Source of the DNA: DATAOG01 sp963782885
GTDB taxonomy: Bacteria > Pseudomonadota > Alphaproteobacteria > Geminicoccales > Geminicoccaceae
Assembly: GCA_963782885.1 (NCBI GenBank)
Contig: CAWALL010000008.1
Coordinates: 724,565-788,564, forward strand
Reading direction: 5' to 3'
Length of the DNA stretch: 64,000 bases
Part shown: piece by piece, positions 17,667 to 27,148 of the stretch
Layout: every line of letters begins with the position of its first letter
Numbering within the stretch: the first letter of the stretch is position 1
Notes under the pieces: model-generated
Databases searched by the model: none
Told to the model about the DNA's origin: nothing
What the model saw: only the letters and a program-made list of their open reading frames with translations
Position numbers and translations under genes: made by a program

Positions 17667-18060
17667 ATGGGCCCAAATCATAAGACGACCATCCTGCTGT
17701 CCGACGATCTGCACCGCCAGCTGACGCAGCTGGCGGAGGAACGTGGGCAAAGCCTTGGCGTGGTCGCGCGCCAGTTGACTGATCGACGCAGTCGCGGCTG
17801 GCGTCGAGGCATCCCGTATAAGGCGCGCCCAGCGTGGCTCTGCTGGACCGCGTTGCGCATGCGGCGAGATCGAGGCCGCGGTCGATGCCGAGGTGTTGCG
17901 GAGATTCTGCACCGCTACGGGCCATCCGACGCTGGCAGGATCGGCCGGGAGGTCATGCGCTGGCACGACCGGATCGTGCCGCTGGTCGTGGCGATCACCG
18001 ATCAGCGTGAGTTGATCGCAGCTGGCGGAGGGACCTGGCCGAACGGCGACGGCGGCCTCA
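17667..18060 (+). pseudogene. Broken VapBC-like module: antitoxin N-terminus joined to degraded PIN toxin
   Basis: The ATG at 17667 has a strong AGGAGG site and begins a ribbon-helix-helix-like antitoxin (MGPNHKTTILLSDDLHRQLT, QLAEERGQSLG), which then loses frame. From about 17775 pieces of a PIN-domain toxin appear in shifting frames: a CTGATCGACGC start segment, AAGVE, VALLDRVAH, IEAAVDAEVL and, in another frame, EILHRYG and RIVPLVVAITDQRELIAA. No single frame gives a working toxin. PIN acidic residues (D near the start, E in IEAAVDAE) can be seen. The order suggests deletion or recombination between two neighbouring toxin-antitoxin modules. Recognition is by eye. Confidence 0.55.
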
Positions 18061-18276
18061 GGCGAACTGGTGCGCCAAGCTTGTGAGCGACAGTACGGCA
18101 TTGTCGACCGGCAGGCGCGGTCAGCCGCGGTCAAGGCACTCGCGGCCATGCGGCTGCCGGTCGGACCGGTCGAGCAGATGATCGCCGAGAGCATACCGGA
18201 ACCGCGGGATCTGCCAGATTGATCCTGATCGACGCCAGTCTCTTGATGTACGCGGCTGGCGTCGAGCATCCGTATA
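18019..18276 (+). pseudogene. Second VapBC-like remnant: antitoxin C-terminus and toxin N-terminus
   Basis: One frame reads ELVRQACERQYGIVDRQARS then AAVKALAAMRLPVGPVEQMI and ends AESIPEPRDLPD with TGA at about 18221, a normal antitoxin C-terminus. The stop overlaps a TTG that opens a PIN toxin start, LILIDASLLMYAAGVEHPY, the classic overlapping VapB/VapC arrangement. The toxin frame collapses after about 20 residues. Together with the remnant immediately upstream this shows that at least two related modules once stood here; neither looks functional. Confidence 0.55.
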
Positions 18277-18294
18277 GATCGAGCGACCGGCGAT

Positions 18295-18578
18295 CCCGGC
18301 ACCGAAGGTAAAATCATGCTGATCGACACGCGTGGCGCTTCGACCTGGTATGCCGAGGGATCGATCGCGCGAGTTCGCTGTCCTGGAACACCGCATCGCC
18401 TCGAGGCTCTCCAGATGTAGATGCCCGTGTGCATGCCCGTGCGCGGCTCGAAGCCATCTCTGCACGAGGCCGCTCTGGGCGCGGAACCGGTCGGCGCGGC
18501 TGATGCATGACCCGCCGGACCTCGGCATCCGGCAGTGCGCTCTTGAACTTCACCACTGCCCATCATCGGAACCTCCAT
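18295..18578 (-). pseudogene. Degraded YdhR-like / antibiotic-monooxygenase-type protein
   Basis: On the minus strand, fragments of one small protein occur in order but in three frames: VKFKSALPDAEVRRVMHQ, GIYIW, ESLEAMR, QDSELARSIP, then AYQVEAPRVSISMI. These match by eye the layout of small alpha+beta-barrel YdhR/ABM-type proteins of about 95 residues (start VKFKS, middle GGIYLWES, end SELARTIPxAYQVEG). At least three frame breaks in under 300 bp mean it is a true pseudogene rather than a single sequencing error. Confidence 0.45.
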
Positions 18579-18737
18579 GATCGAGAGACCATCAATCCAG
18601 GCACCGAACGCTACCACCATGCTGTGGGCGCGTGCATGAAATCACGCACGCGGCACCGGGCACCGACGGGCCAGCAGCTCATGGCCCGAGCCTCCGAGGG
18701 TGCCGCTTGGTTCGACGAGGTGGCCGGTTCTGAACGA

Positions 18738-18761
18738 GGGGCCGGGATTGATCCCGGCCCC
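18738..18761 (-). terminator. Hairpin downstream of the amidohydrolase gene
   Basis: Perfect inverted repeat with 11-bp GC-rich arms (ggggccgggat / atcccggcccc) and a 2-nt loop, 15 bp beyond the stop at 18776. No T-run follows on the minus strand, so it may act as a transcript-end stabiliser or a weak terminator. The 18579-18737 stretch beyond it holds nothing I can identify. Confidence 0.6.
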
Positions 18762-18775
18762 CGAAGGTCAAGCCG

Positions 18776-20299
18776 CTACGCCGCGGTCTTGGCGACGTAG
18801 CCGTAGGCGAGGTTGGTGCGGGCGCCGCCGGTCGCCTGGTACTCGGCGCGCATCTGTTGGATCTTGTCTGAGGTGATCTCGGCTTTCTCCAGGTCGACCG
18901 CGGCCTTGTTGGCGGTCAGCGGCACGTTGTAGAGGCGGGCGGCGTTGAGGCCGAAGATCGCGTTCTTGACCGGGCCGTTCGCGGCCCCGAGCGACGCGAA
19001 GCCGTACTTCTTCTGCATGTCGTCCGGGATCTCGAGCCGGCGGAGCGCCTCGATCTGCCACTGCGGCGAGCCGTACCAGACCGAATCGGTGCCCCAGAGC
19101 ACGTGCTCGGCGCCCATGCCCTTGATCAGCGTGCCGACGAAGGCGGCGCAGAACTTGGGGTTGGCGACCGCCGAGTTGGCGAACGAGGTGCCGAGCTCGG
19201 CATAGACGTTGGTGACCCCATGCTCCTGCGGAATCCGGGCCAGATCGCTCGCCCAGCGGATCTCGCCGGTCTGCTCGAAATGCGCGAGCTCGGCGTCCGG
19301 CAATTCCAGGAACGGCCGCAGCCCCGAGTGGTACATCACGAAGGTGATCTGCGGCCAGTCCTTGGCGGCCTTGGGCACGTCGTCGACCTTGGCGTATTCC
19401 CAGACGCCGGGGAACGATTTTTCGTAGTCGAGGGGCAAGAGGCCTTTGTGGATGCAGACCGTGGTGATCCCGGCCTTCACCGCCTTCTCGTAGAACGGAT
19501 AGACCAGCTTCTCGTCGTCGAGCCGCCAGGGGAAGCGCGACGGCGCCAGCGGGTCGCCGATCGTGTAGCCCTTCCAGGAATCCGGCTTCAGGTCGGCGAT
19601 CGCGTGCTCGACGATGTCCATCCAGCCGTCCTGGCCGGGTGTGATCACGCTGTGCGCGAACAGGCGCTTGGATCCGGCGATCGAGCCCACGACGTCGCGG
19701 GCGCGGGCGATCTGGTCGTTGGTGAGCAGCCACCATTCCGGGTCGTCGAACGGCGCGCCCGACAGCAGCACCAGATCGGTCTCGCTGTCGAGGAAGATCT
19801 CCTTCAGGTAGTTGTCGAACCGGTAACGCTCCAAAGTCATGCCCATGTCCTTGAGCATCTCGGGGTTCCAGTGCTTCGACGCGAAGTCGCCGAGCCCGAG
19901 CAGCCCTTCCTTGGTGAAGTCGTCGCGGATGAAATGGCTCTGGACGTCGAAGATGAACTGACCGGAGAGATCCTGGGCGCGGGCCGCAGCGACCTCGGCC
20001 TGGGCCGCCTCGGCCTCGCTGACCTCGAACACGCGGCCGAACACCTGGTTCATCGCGAGGAACGCGGTCGCCATGCCGCAGCTGGTCTGGAGAAACCGGC
20101 GCCGGTCGAGGCCCTGCCTGGCGCCATAGGAATCGGCCAGCTCCTGGATGCGCGCCTCGACCTGCTTCTGCTGCTCGGTCTGCGGGATCGGCGTGAACTC
20201 GCCGTTCGAGACCACCCGGGTCGGCACCGGCGAGCGGAAAGCGGCGTCCTCGGCACCCTCGGTGTGCGCGAGGTCCTCCTTGCTCAGAAAAATGCCCAT
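18776..20299 (-). CDS. Amidohydrolase family protein with internal Tat-like signal
   Basis: 507-aa metal-dependent hydrolase of the amidohydrolase_2 type (ACMSD/uracil-decarboxylase-like TIM barrel). An unusual hydrophilic leader of about 65 residues precedes a twin-arginine-like motif and hydrophobic stretch (GLDRRRFLQTSCGMATAFLA). The barrel follows: IFDVQSHFIRDDF (the first-strand HxH motif is reduced to QSH), HKGLLPLDY, MYHSGLRPFLELP, VYAELGTSFANSAV and LWGTDSVWYGSPQWQ with the metal-binding Asp. The first four residues MGIF follow a GGGAGG site. Probably exported folded with its metal. Substrate unknown. It stands alone between the pseudogene zone and the ilvA terminator region. Confidence 0.8.
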   Translation of the reverse strand: MGIFLSKEDLAHTEGAEDAAFRSPVPTRVVSNGEFTPIPQTEQQKQVEARIQELADSYGARQGLDRRRFLQTSCGMATAFLAMNQVFGRVFEVSEAEAAQAEVAAARAQDLSGQFIFDVQSHFIRDDFTKEGLLGLGDFASKHWNPEMLKDMGMTLERYRFDNYLKEIFLDSETDLVLLSGAPFDDPEWWLLTNDQIARARDVVGSIAGSKRLFAHSVITPGQDGWMDIVEHAIADLKPDSWKGYTIGDPLAPSRFPWRLDDEKLVYPFYEKAVKAGITTVCIHKGLLPLDYEKSFPGVWEYAKVDDVPKAAKDWPQITFVMYHSGLRPFLELPDAELAHFEQTGEIRWASDLARIPQEHGVTNVYAELGTSFANSAVANPKFCAAFVGTLIKGMGAEHVLWGTDSVWYGSPQWQIEALRRLEIPDDMQKKYGFASLGAANGPVKNAIFGLNAARLYNVPLTANKAAVDLEKAEITSDKIQQMRAEYQATGGARTNLAYGYVAKTAA

Positions 20300-20707
20300 C
20301 TGAAGCCTCCCTTGCGAAAGCCCTGTCCAGACGCCCTGTCAATTCTTGGCGACCGTCCGGTCGCGGATCATGCCGGCGATGATGCGCGCAAAGCGCGAGG
20401 ATCGCAACTGCAAGGCGACGGCAGAGGCCATCCGATCAGCCGGCCGGCGGACGGGCTTCGGCTTGCAGGACGAAGGGCCGGTCTCGCTCGAGACCGGCCC
20501 GCCATGGAGGAGTTCCGTCGGTGCGTGGACGCGGCCTTCGGTTCGACCGGAGGGCCCGGTCAGACCGTCGATCGGCCCGGCTGGCCTGCCCGATCTCCGG
20601 AGCGGCTCGGTCGCGCCGATCGGGCACCGCTCGGAATGGTGCCATCCCGCGGGTAAATGCAGAATGAAAAGGTCGGGTGTTTCCTGGTTCGCTTGACCAC
20701 GATGCTG
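20300..20707. other. Gene-free stretch with hairpins between amidohydrolase and ilvA
   Basis: No convincing gene. It contains a perfect -35-like TTGACA for the amidohydrolase gene (reverse complement at 20337-20342) with only a poor -10 partner, the hairpin at 20475-20500, and a second inverted repeat (gcccgatc at 20588-20595 with gatcgggc at 20618-20625). Both hairpins lie downstream of ilvA on its strand. Confidence 0.5.
20475..20500 (-). terminator. Candidate terminator of the argC-ilvA transcript
   Basis: Perfect inverted repeat with 12-bp arms (gggccggtctcg / cgagaccggccc) and a 2-nt loop, about 210 bp after the ilvA stop. No T-run. It separates ilvA from the amidohydrolase promoter region, which supports a boundary role, but the distance is large. 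Confidence 0.45.
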
Positions 20708-21935
20708 TCAGATGTGGCCGCCGCCCGGGCCGTCCTGGATGCGGACGTGGAAGCCGGCGGCGCGCAGCGTGGTCACGACCTCGCTCGCGTGCGCGGCGTT
20801 GCGGGTCTCGATGATGAAGTCGACCCCGGTCGATTTGATCGACAAGGGCGAGAATGCCCGCTGGTGCTCGACCTCGAGGATGTTGCCGCCGGCCTCGCCG
20901 ATCAGCGCCGCGACCTTGGCGAGGTTGCCGGGCGCATCCGGCATGTCGACCTGGATCGAGATCAGGCGCCGGGAATGGACCAGCCCGCGCAGGATCACGA
21001 CCGACAGCAGGCGCAGATCGATGTTGCCGCCGCACAGGACCAGGCCGACCCGGCGCCCGGCGAAGCGCGCGGGCTCGGCCATCACCGCGGCGAGACCGGC
21101 AGCACCCGCGCCCTCGACCACGAGCTTCTCGACCTCGAGCAGGGAGAGGATCGCGGCCTCGATGGCGTCTTCCTCGACCAGCAGGATGTCGTCGACCAGG
21201 GCCTTGACGATCGGCAGCGTGAGCTTGCCCGGCCGCTTGACCGCGATGCCTTCGGCGATGCTCGGCCGGACCGGCGCCTCGGGCAGGCCTGCCCGCCTGC
21301 GGTACATCGCAGGGCAGGCCGCCGCCTGGACGCCCACGATCTCGATACCCGGTTTGAGCGCCTTGGCCGCGGTCGCGACGCCGGCGATCAGGCCGCCGCC
21401 GCCGATCGGCACGACCAGCACCTCGAGCTCGGGCGCGTCGGCCAGCATCTCGAGCCCGATCGTGCCCTGGCCCGCGATGATCGCCGGGTCGTCGTAGGGG
21501 TGGATGAACACGAGGTCGCGCTCGGCCGCGAGCCTGCGCGCGTAGTCGGCGGCCTCCTCGACCAATTCGCCCTCGAGCACGACCCTGGCACCGAACTGCG
21601 TCGGTCTTCTCGACCTTCACGAACGGGGTCAGCTTCGGCATCACGATGGTCGCCGGGATGCCGAGCCGGGTCGCGTGATAGGCGACCCCCTGGGCATGGT
21701 TGCCGGCGGACATCGCGATCACGCCCTGCCTCCGTTCCGCCTCGGTCAGGCTCGCGAGCTTGACCAGAGCGCCCCGGTCCTTGAACGACGAGCTGTGCTG
21801 GAGCGTCTCGAGCTTGAGCGTGATCTCGGCGCCCAGCACCTCGGACAGGCGGGCCGAGCGCAGGCAGGGCGTGCGCACCACCTGGCCGTGCAGGACCTCG
21901 GCCGCGGCCTCGATCTCGGCGAGCGTGATCGCCAT
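20708..21935 (-). CDS. ilvA: Threonine ammonia-lyase with ACT-like domain (one frame break)
   Basis: PLP enzyme converting threonine to 2-oxobutyrate, or acting as a serine/threonine dehydratase. The N-terminal part from the ATG at 21935 carries the PLP-lysine motif SSSFKDRGALVKLASL and AMSAGNHAQGVAYHATRLG. The frame then breaks at about 21594-21600 (KVEKTDAVRCQG versus FGARVVLEGELVEEAADYA in the next frame); one extra base explains it. The C-terminal part has the glycine loop VVPIGGGGLIAGVATAAKAL and LVLCGGNIDLRLLS, and ends in a single ACT-like regulatory domain (ISIQVDMPDAPGNLAKVAAL). The corrected length of 408 aa matches the short, catabolic-type enzyme rather than the double-ACT biosynthetic form. 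It follows argC by 18 nt on the same strand. Confidence 0.87.
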
Positions 21936-21953
21936 CGCGCTCGGGCGCCCGCC

Positions 21954-23000
21954 TTAAGGGAACAGCGGCGCCTGGCCGAGGCCGAGCGTCTCGGGCAGGC
22001 CGAGCATCAGGTTCATGTTCTGGAGCGCCTGGCCGGAGGCACCCTTGACCAGGTTGTCGGTGACGCTGAGCAGGATCGCGCGGCCCGCGACGCGGTCGGG
22101 ATGGACCGCGATCAGGCAGATGTTGGTGCCGCGGACGTGGCGGGTCGCGGGCAGGCTCTTGAACGGCAGCACGCGCACGAACGGCTCGCCCTCGTAGCGC
22201 CGCTCGAGCTCGGTCTGCAGGTCCTGCGCCGCGACGCCGTCCGCCAGCCGGACGTAGATGGTCGCGAGGATTCCCCGGTTCATCGGCACGAGATGGGGGG
22301 TGAAGGTGACCGCGACCGGCCGGCCCGCAAACTCCGACAGGCCCTGCTCGATCTCGGGCGCGTGCCGGTGGCTGGCGACCCCGTAGGCGTGCAGGCCCTC
22401 GCTGACCTCGCTGTGCAGCGAGGTCTCCTTGGCCGCGCGGCCGGCGCCGGTGACCCCGGACTTGGCATCGATGATGATCGGGTCGAGCTCGATCAGCCCG
22501 GCCTCGAGCAGGGGTCGCAGCGGCAGCTGCGCCGTGGTCGGGTAGCAGCCGGGGTTGGCGACCAGATCGGTCGCCCGGACGTGTTCGCGCGCGAGTTCGG
22601 TGAGGCCGTAGGCGGCATCCCTCTGGCGCGCCGCCGCCCGGTGCGGCTGGCCGTAGGTCCGCTCGTAGAGCAGGACGTCGTGCAGGCGGAAATCGGCCGA
22701 CAGATCGATCACCTTGGGCCCGCGCGGCAACTCCCGGATCACGTCCTGGGTGGTGCCGTGCGGCAGGCAGCCGAAGACGACGTCGAGGGCGCCGGGGTCG
22801 CTGTCCTCGATCTTCGCGAGCCTCGGCAGCGGACGGCCGGCGAGATGGGGAAAAATCGCGGCGATCGGCTGGCCGGCGTAGCGATCCGAGGTCATGCAGG
22901 CGACCCGGACCGAGGGATGGTCCTGGACCAGGCGCAAGAGCTCGATCCCGGTATAGCCGGTCGCGCCCAAGATCCCGATGCTCACGCTGTTGGCCGTCAT
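21954..23000 (-). CDS. argC: N-acetyl-gamma-glutamyl-phosphate reductase
   Basis: 348-aa arginine-biosynthesis enzyme reducing N-acetylglutamyl phosphate to the semialdehyde with NADPH. Nucleotide-binding start IGILGATGYTGIELLRLV, catalytic cysteine at residue 152 in NPGCYPTTAQLPL, and SHRHAPEIEQ with the conserved His. Full length for the family. Cytoplasmic. Divergent from purD and followed by ilvA at 18 nt, so the two amino-acid genes probably share a transcript. Confidence 0.95.
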   Translation of the reverse strand: MTANSVSIGILGATGYTGIELLRLVQDHPSVRVACMTSDRYAGQPIAAIFPHLAGRPLPRLAKIEDSDPGALDVVFGCLPHGTTQDVIRELPRGPKVIDLSADFRLHDVLLYERTYGQPHRAAARQRDAAYGLTELAREHVRATDLVANPGCYPTTAQLPLRPLLEAGLIELDPIIIDAKSGVTGAGRAAKETSLHSEVSEGLHAYGVASHRHAPEIEQGLSEFAGRPVAVTFTPHLVPMNRGILATIYVRLADGVAAQDLQTELERRYEGEPFVRVLPFKSLPATRHVRGTNICLIAVHPDRVAGRAILLSVTDNLVKGASGQALQNMNLMLGLPETLGLGQAPLFP

Positions 23001-23091
23001 CCTTGAAGTCCCCGGCTGGCGCCGCTGCTGGTGGGCGCGCTCGGCGCGCTTATGTCATGTTTCGGGCCCGAGTTGGACCCCTTTTCTCCTG

Positions 23092-23119
23092 TTGCCCGAC
23101 CCGACCGGGCCGCTACAAC
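23092..23119 (+). promoter_or_regulatory. Candidate sigma70 promoter of purD
   Basis: TTGCCC at 23092-23097 and TACAAC at 23114-23119 with a 16-bp spacer. They are followed by AGGAGG at 23126-23131 and the GTG start at 23141, giving a very short leader. Moderate match only. Confidence 0.35.
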
Positions 23120-23140
23120 GAACCAGGAGGTGCCACAGGC

Positions 23141-24432
23141 GTGAAGCTGCTGGTGATCGGCGCGGGCGGGCGCGAGCATGCACTCTGCTGGACGCTCGCG
23201 GGCTCGCCGCTGGTGAGCGAGCTCCTGTGCGCGCCGGGCAGCGATGCGATCGGCCGCGTCGCCCGCTGCGTGCCGGTCGCGGTCGACGATCTGGACGGCA
23301 TCGTCGACCTCTGTCGCGAGGAGCGGGTGGAGCTGGCGGTGCCCGGCCCCGAGCTGCCGCTCGTGCTGGGGCTGGTCGACCGGCTGGAGGCGGCCGGCAT
23401 CAAGGCGTTCGGCCCCTCCGCCGCGGCCGCCAGGCTCGAGGGCTCGAAGGCGTTCGCGAAGGACTTCTGCGTTCGCCACGGCATCCCGACGGCCCGTCAC
23501 CGGACCTTCCGGAACACCGAGGCCGAGGCCGCCAACGCCTACGTTCGCGCCGAGGGCGCGCCGATCGTGATCAAGGCGGACGGGCTCGCGGGCGGCAAGG
23601 GGGTGACGGTCGCGGCCACGGTCGACGAGGCGCTGTCTGCGCTCGAGGAGGCGTTCGGCGGTGCGTTCGGCGCGGCCGGCAACGCGGTCGTGGTCGAGGA
23701 GTGCCTGGACGGCGAGGAGGCGAGCCTGTTCGCCCTGGTCGACGGCGAGCACGTGCTGCCGTTCGGCACCGCTCAGGACCACAAGCGCGCGGGCGAGGGC
23801 GACACCGGGCCGAACACCGGCGGCATGGGCGCCTACTGCCCGGCGCCCTGCCTGACGTCCGAGCTCACCGAGCGGGTGCTGGAGGAAATCGTCCGGCCGA
23901 CGGTCGCCGGCATGGCCACCGAGGGCGCCGCCTACCGCGGCGTGCTCTACGCTGGCCTGATGCTGACCGCGGCCGGACCCAAGCTGCTCGAGTACAACGT
24001 CCGCTTCGGTGATCCCGAATGCCAGGTGCTGCTGCCGCGGCTGATGACCGACCTCGGGCAGCTGCTGGTCGGCGTCGCCGACGGCGCGCTCGGCTTCATG
24101 GATCTTCGCTGGTATCCGGACTCGGTCCTGACCGTGGTCATGGCCGCGAGCGGCTATCCCGGTGCCTACGCCAGGGGCAGCAGGATCCGGGGCCTCGAGC
24201 GGGCCGGCGAGGTCGAGGGCGTCACGATCTTCCACGCCGGCACCAGGATCGTGGACGGCCGCGTGCTCGCCGACGGCGGGCGCGTGCTCGACGTGACCGC
24301 GCAGGCCGCCTCGCTCGCAGAAGCGAGGGCGCGGGCCTACGCCGCGATCGATCGGATCGACTGGCCGGAAGGTTTCTGCCGGCGCGACATCGGCTGGCGC
24401 GCGCTCGGCGCCACCGCCGGTTGCTCCGGCTC

Positions 24433-24436
<4 letters not shown>
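23141..24436 (+). CDS. purD: Phosphoribosylamine--glycine ligase
   Basis: 431-aa ATP-grasp enzyme of purine biosynthesis, joining glycine to phosphoribosylamine. The GTG at 23141 is chosen because AGGAGG lies 9 nt upstream and the protein then begins with the family start VKLLVIGAGGREHALCWTLA. Landmarks: PGPELPLVLGLVDRLEA, IKADGLAGGKGVTVAATVDE, FGTAQDHKRAGEGDTGPNTG, GGMGAYCPAP and EYNVRFGDPECQVLLPRL. Complete. The stop overlaps the start of the sua5 gene (GTGA). Confidence 0.96.
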
Positions 24437-25434
<998 letters not shown>

Positions 25435-25535
25435 GCGATATTTTTGCCACAATCAGGCAGGAATCGGCCGGAAATCACTGGACCGGACGGCAAGATCGGG
25501 TTAGGCGACCCGCAAGAGCTGGTTCGCTCGGGGGT

Positions 25536-26237
25536 GTGCCGGCGTTCGGAGCACAGGGACGAAGCCAGGCAGGGGATCGAGTGTTGGCGCTGCGAAACTC
25601 GGCGCAGCAGACGGTTGTGCTTGATGGCCAGGCGGAGGACGGCAGCCGCCGGTTCGGGCGGTTGCGGCCGTCACCCGCGGTCCCGCCGGCGCCGGCTGCG
25701 CTCGAGGGCGGCCTCCGGCTACGGATCCCGGACCGGCCGCCGGCCGCCCTGACGGCATCGGAGGAGCTGGAGCCGCCGGTGCTGCCGTTCAATTCTACCA
25801 AGACTTTCGTCGGCCCGAACGGCACCTATTACGACGAGCGCTGGCGCTGGATGGAGTGGCGCGGGCGCAACCAAAGCTGGAACTGGGCCGCCGCGCTGAC
25901 CCTCGGTGGCTGGCTGGCCTATCGACGCATGTACGCGCTGGCGGCGGTCTATCTGGGGTGGCTCGGCGTGCTGGTGCTGATGCTTCTGCATCGCGTGTTC
26001 CTGCCGCTCACGGTGGCGGCGCCGTTGGGTGTCGCGATCGCCGTCGGCCTCTATGGCAACCGGCTGTACCAGGCGAGCTTCCGGCGCGCCGCCCTGGAGG
26101 TCGCACGGCAGCACGACCAATATGCCGCGCGGGTCGCGGCGCTCGCCAGCCGGGGCGGCGTCGATCCGCGCGCGGTCTGGGTCTGGGCGCTGGCCGCGCT
26201 CGGCCTTGCGGGCCTGCTGGTCGGGCTCGAGCGCTAG
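25536..26237 (+). CDS. DUF2628-like small membrane protein
   Basis: 233 aa if the GTG at 25536 is the start; GTG at 25581, closer to an AGGGGA site, is equally possible. The first 85 residues are hydrophilic and proline-rich. From FVGPNGTYYDERWRWMEWRG the sequence matches the DUF2628 pattern, with NWAAALTLGGWLAYRRMY and at least three hydrophobic segments (LAAVYLGWLGVLVLMLLH, LTVAAPLGVAIAVGLYGN, AVWVWALAALGLAGLLVGLE). Probably an inner-membrane protein of unknown function. Stands alone between sua5 and the rplU promoter. Confidence 0.65.
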   Translation: MPAFGAQGRSQAGDRVLALRNSAQQTVVLDGQAEDGSRRFGRLRPSPAVPPAPAALEGGLRLRIPDRPPAALTASEELEPPVLPFNSTKTFVGPNGTYYDERWRWMEWRGRNQSWNWAAALTLGGWLAYRRMYALAAVYLGWLGVLVLMLLHRVFLPLTVAAPLGVAIAVGLYGNRLYQASFRRAALEVARQHDQYAARVAALASRGGVDPRAVWVWALAALGLAGLLVGLER

Positions 26238-26286
26238 TCCCCGCGCCCGCAGCCGGCGAGATCGACCGGTCGGCGCGCCGCTGCGG

Positions 26287-26314
26287 TTGACAGCGGGGGA
26301 TTCGCGGCTAATAT
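26287..26314 (+). promoter_or_regulatory. Sigma70 promoter of rplU-rpmA
   Basis: TTGACA at 26287-26292 and TAATAT at 26309-26314 with a 16-bp spacer, about 90 bp upstream of the rplU ATG. This is the closest match to the bacterial consensus seen in the window, fitting a highly expressed ribosomal protein operon. Confidence 0.7.
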
Positions 26315-26402
26315 CCGGGCTCTCTCGATCCGACCGGTGGGCCGGCTGCGCAGGCGGTGGCGGCACCGGTATGAATGTGTTCAGCGCGGGCCTGAGACGC
26401 CG

Positions 26403-26723
26403 ATGTACGCAGTCATCAAGACCGGCGGCAAGCAGTATCGCGTCGCCCATGGCGACGTGATCAAGGTCGAGCGCCTCGCCGGCGAGGTCGGCCAGACGAT
26501 TGCCTTCGAGCACGTGCTGATGGTCGGCGGTGGCGACGGCGCTGAGCCGCGGATCGGGGCGCCGCTGCTCGACGGCGCGCGGGTCACCGCCGAGGTGCTG
26601 GAGCAGGCCAGGGCGCCCAAGATCATCGTGTTCAAGAAGAAGCGTCGCAAGAACTACCGGCGCAAGCACGGTCATCGGCAGCTCCAGACCGTGCTGCGCA
26701 TCCAGGATATCGCGGTCGCCTGA
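26403..26723 (+). CDS. rplU: 50S ribosomal protein L21
   Basis: 106-aa large-subunit protein. MYAVIKTGGKQYRVAHGDVI is the family signature, and VFKKKRRKNYRRKHGHRQLQ is the basic rRNA-binding segment near the C-terminus. It ends VLRIQDIAVA. First gene of rplU-rpmA, downstream of a strong promoter. The last codons and the stop are duplicated directly after the gene (see repeat). Confidence 0.96.
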   Translation: MYAVIKTGGKQYRVAHGDVIKVERLAGEVGQTIAFEHVLMVGGGDGAEPRIGAPLLDGARVTAEVLEQARAPKIIVFKKKRRKNYRRKHGHRQLQTVLRIQDIAVA

Positions 26724-26762
26724 GCGGCGCCCGAGGCAGGACATCGCGGTCGCCTGAGCGGC
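26703..26762 (+). repeat. Direct duplication of the rplU 3' end
   Basis: 26703-26728 and 26737-26762 are the same 26 bases with one mismatch (t/c at the fifth position), spaced 34 bp apart. Copy 1 includes the final rplU codons and stop; copy 2 lies in the rplU-rpmA spacer. A small slippage or recombination duplication that lengthens the intercistronic gap. Confidence 0.85.
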
Positions 26763-26782
26763 ACGGGCAGAGGAGAGCGGAG

Positions 26783-27052
26783 ATGGCGCACAAGAAGGCT
26801 GGCGGCAGCTCGCGCAACGGACGCGACTCCCCGGGGCAGCGGCTCGGCGTCAAGAAGTTCGGCGGCGAGCGTGTGGTGCCCGGCAACATCATCGTCCGCC
26901 AGCGCGGCACCCGCTGGCATGCGGGCCGCAACGTCGGCATGGGCCGCGATCACACGCTGTTCGCGCTGCAGCCGGGCCAGGTGCGCTTCGGCGCGGGGCC
27001 GGGCGGGCGGTCCTATGTCTCGGTGGTCGCAACCGAGCCGGCCGCCGAATAG
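26783..27052 (+). CDS. rpmA: 50S ribosomal protein L27
   Basis: 89-aa large-subunit protein whose N-terminus reaches toward the peptidyl-transferase centre. MAHKKAGGSSRNGRDSPGQR, then GVKKFGGERVVPGNIIVRQR and GTRWHAGRNVGMGRDHTLFA, is full and canonical. Sixty bases after rplU, with a GGAGA ribosome-binding site, and followed by a strong terminator. Confidence 0.97.
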   Translation: MAHKKAGGSSRNGRDSPGQRLGVKKFGGERVVPGNIIVRQRGTRWHAGRNVGMGRDHTLFALQPGQVRFGAGPGGRSYVSVVATEPAAE

Positions 27053-27089
27053 CACGGCGCGCCCCAGGGCGCTCTGGTCGGCTTGGGGA

Positions 27090-27116
27090 GGGGAATGGCG
27101 CGCCATTCCCCTTTTT
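27090..27116 (+). terminator. Rho-independent terminator of rplU-rpmA
   Basis: A perfect 22-bp palindrome (ggggaatggcg / cgccattcccc) at 27090-27111 followed by five T at 27112-27116, 37 bp after the rpmA stop. The best intrinsic terminator in the window. It separates rpmA from obgE. Confidence 0.85.
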
Positions 27117-27148
27117 GACGGCTCGCTTGCTGGGTGGACCGAAGCGCG

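Noticed and set aside
17541..18620. A 359-residue open frame on the minus strand over the toxin-antitoxin relics
   Set aside because: Only short islands resemble protein, and these belong to the YdhR-like relic; the remainder is antisense to the relics.
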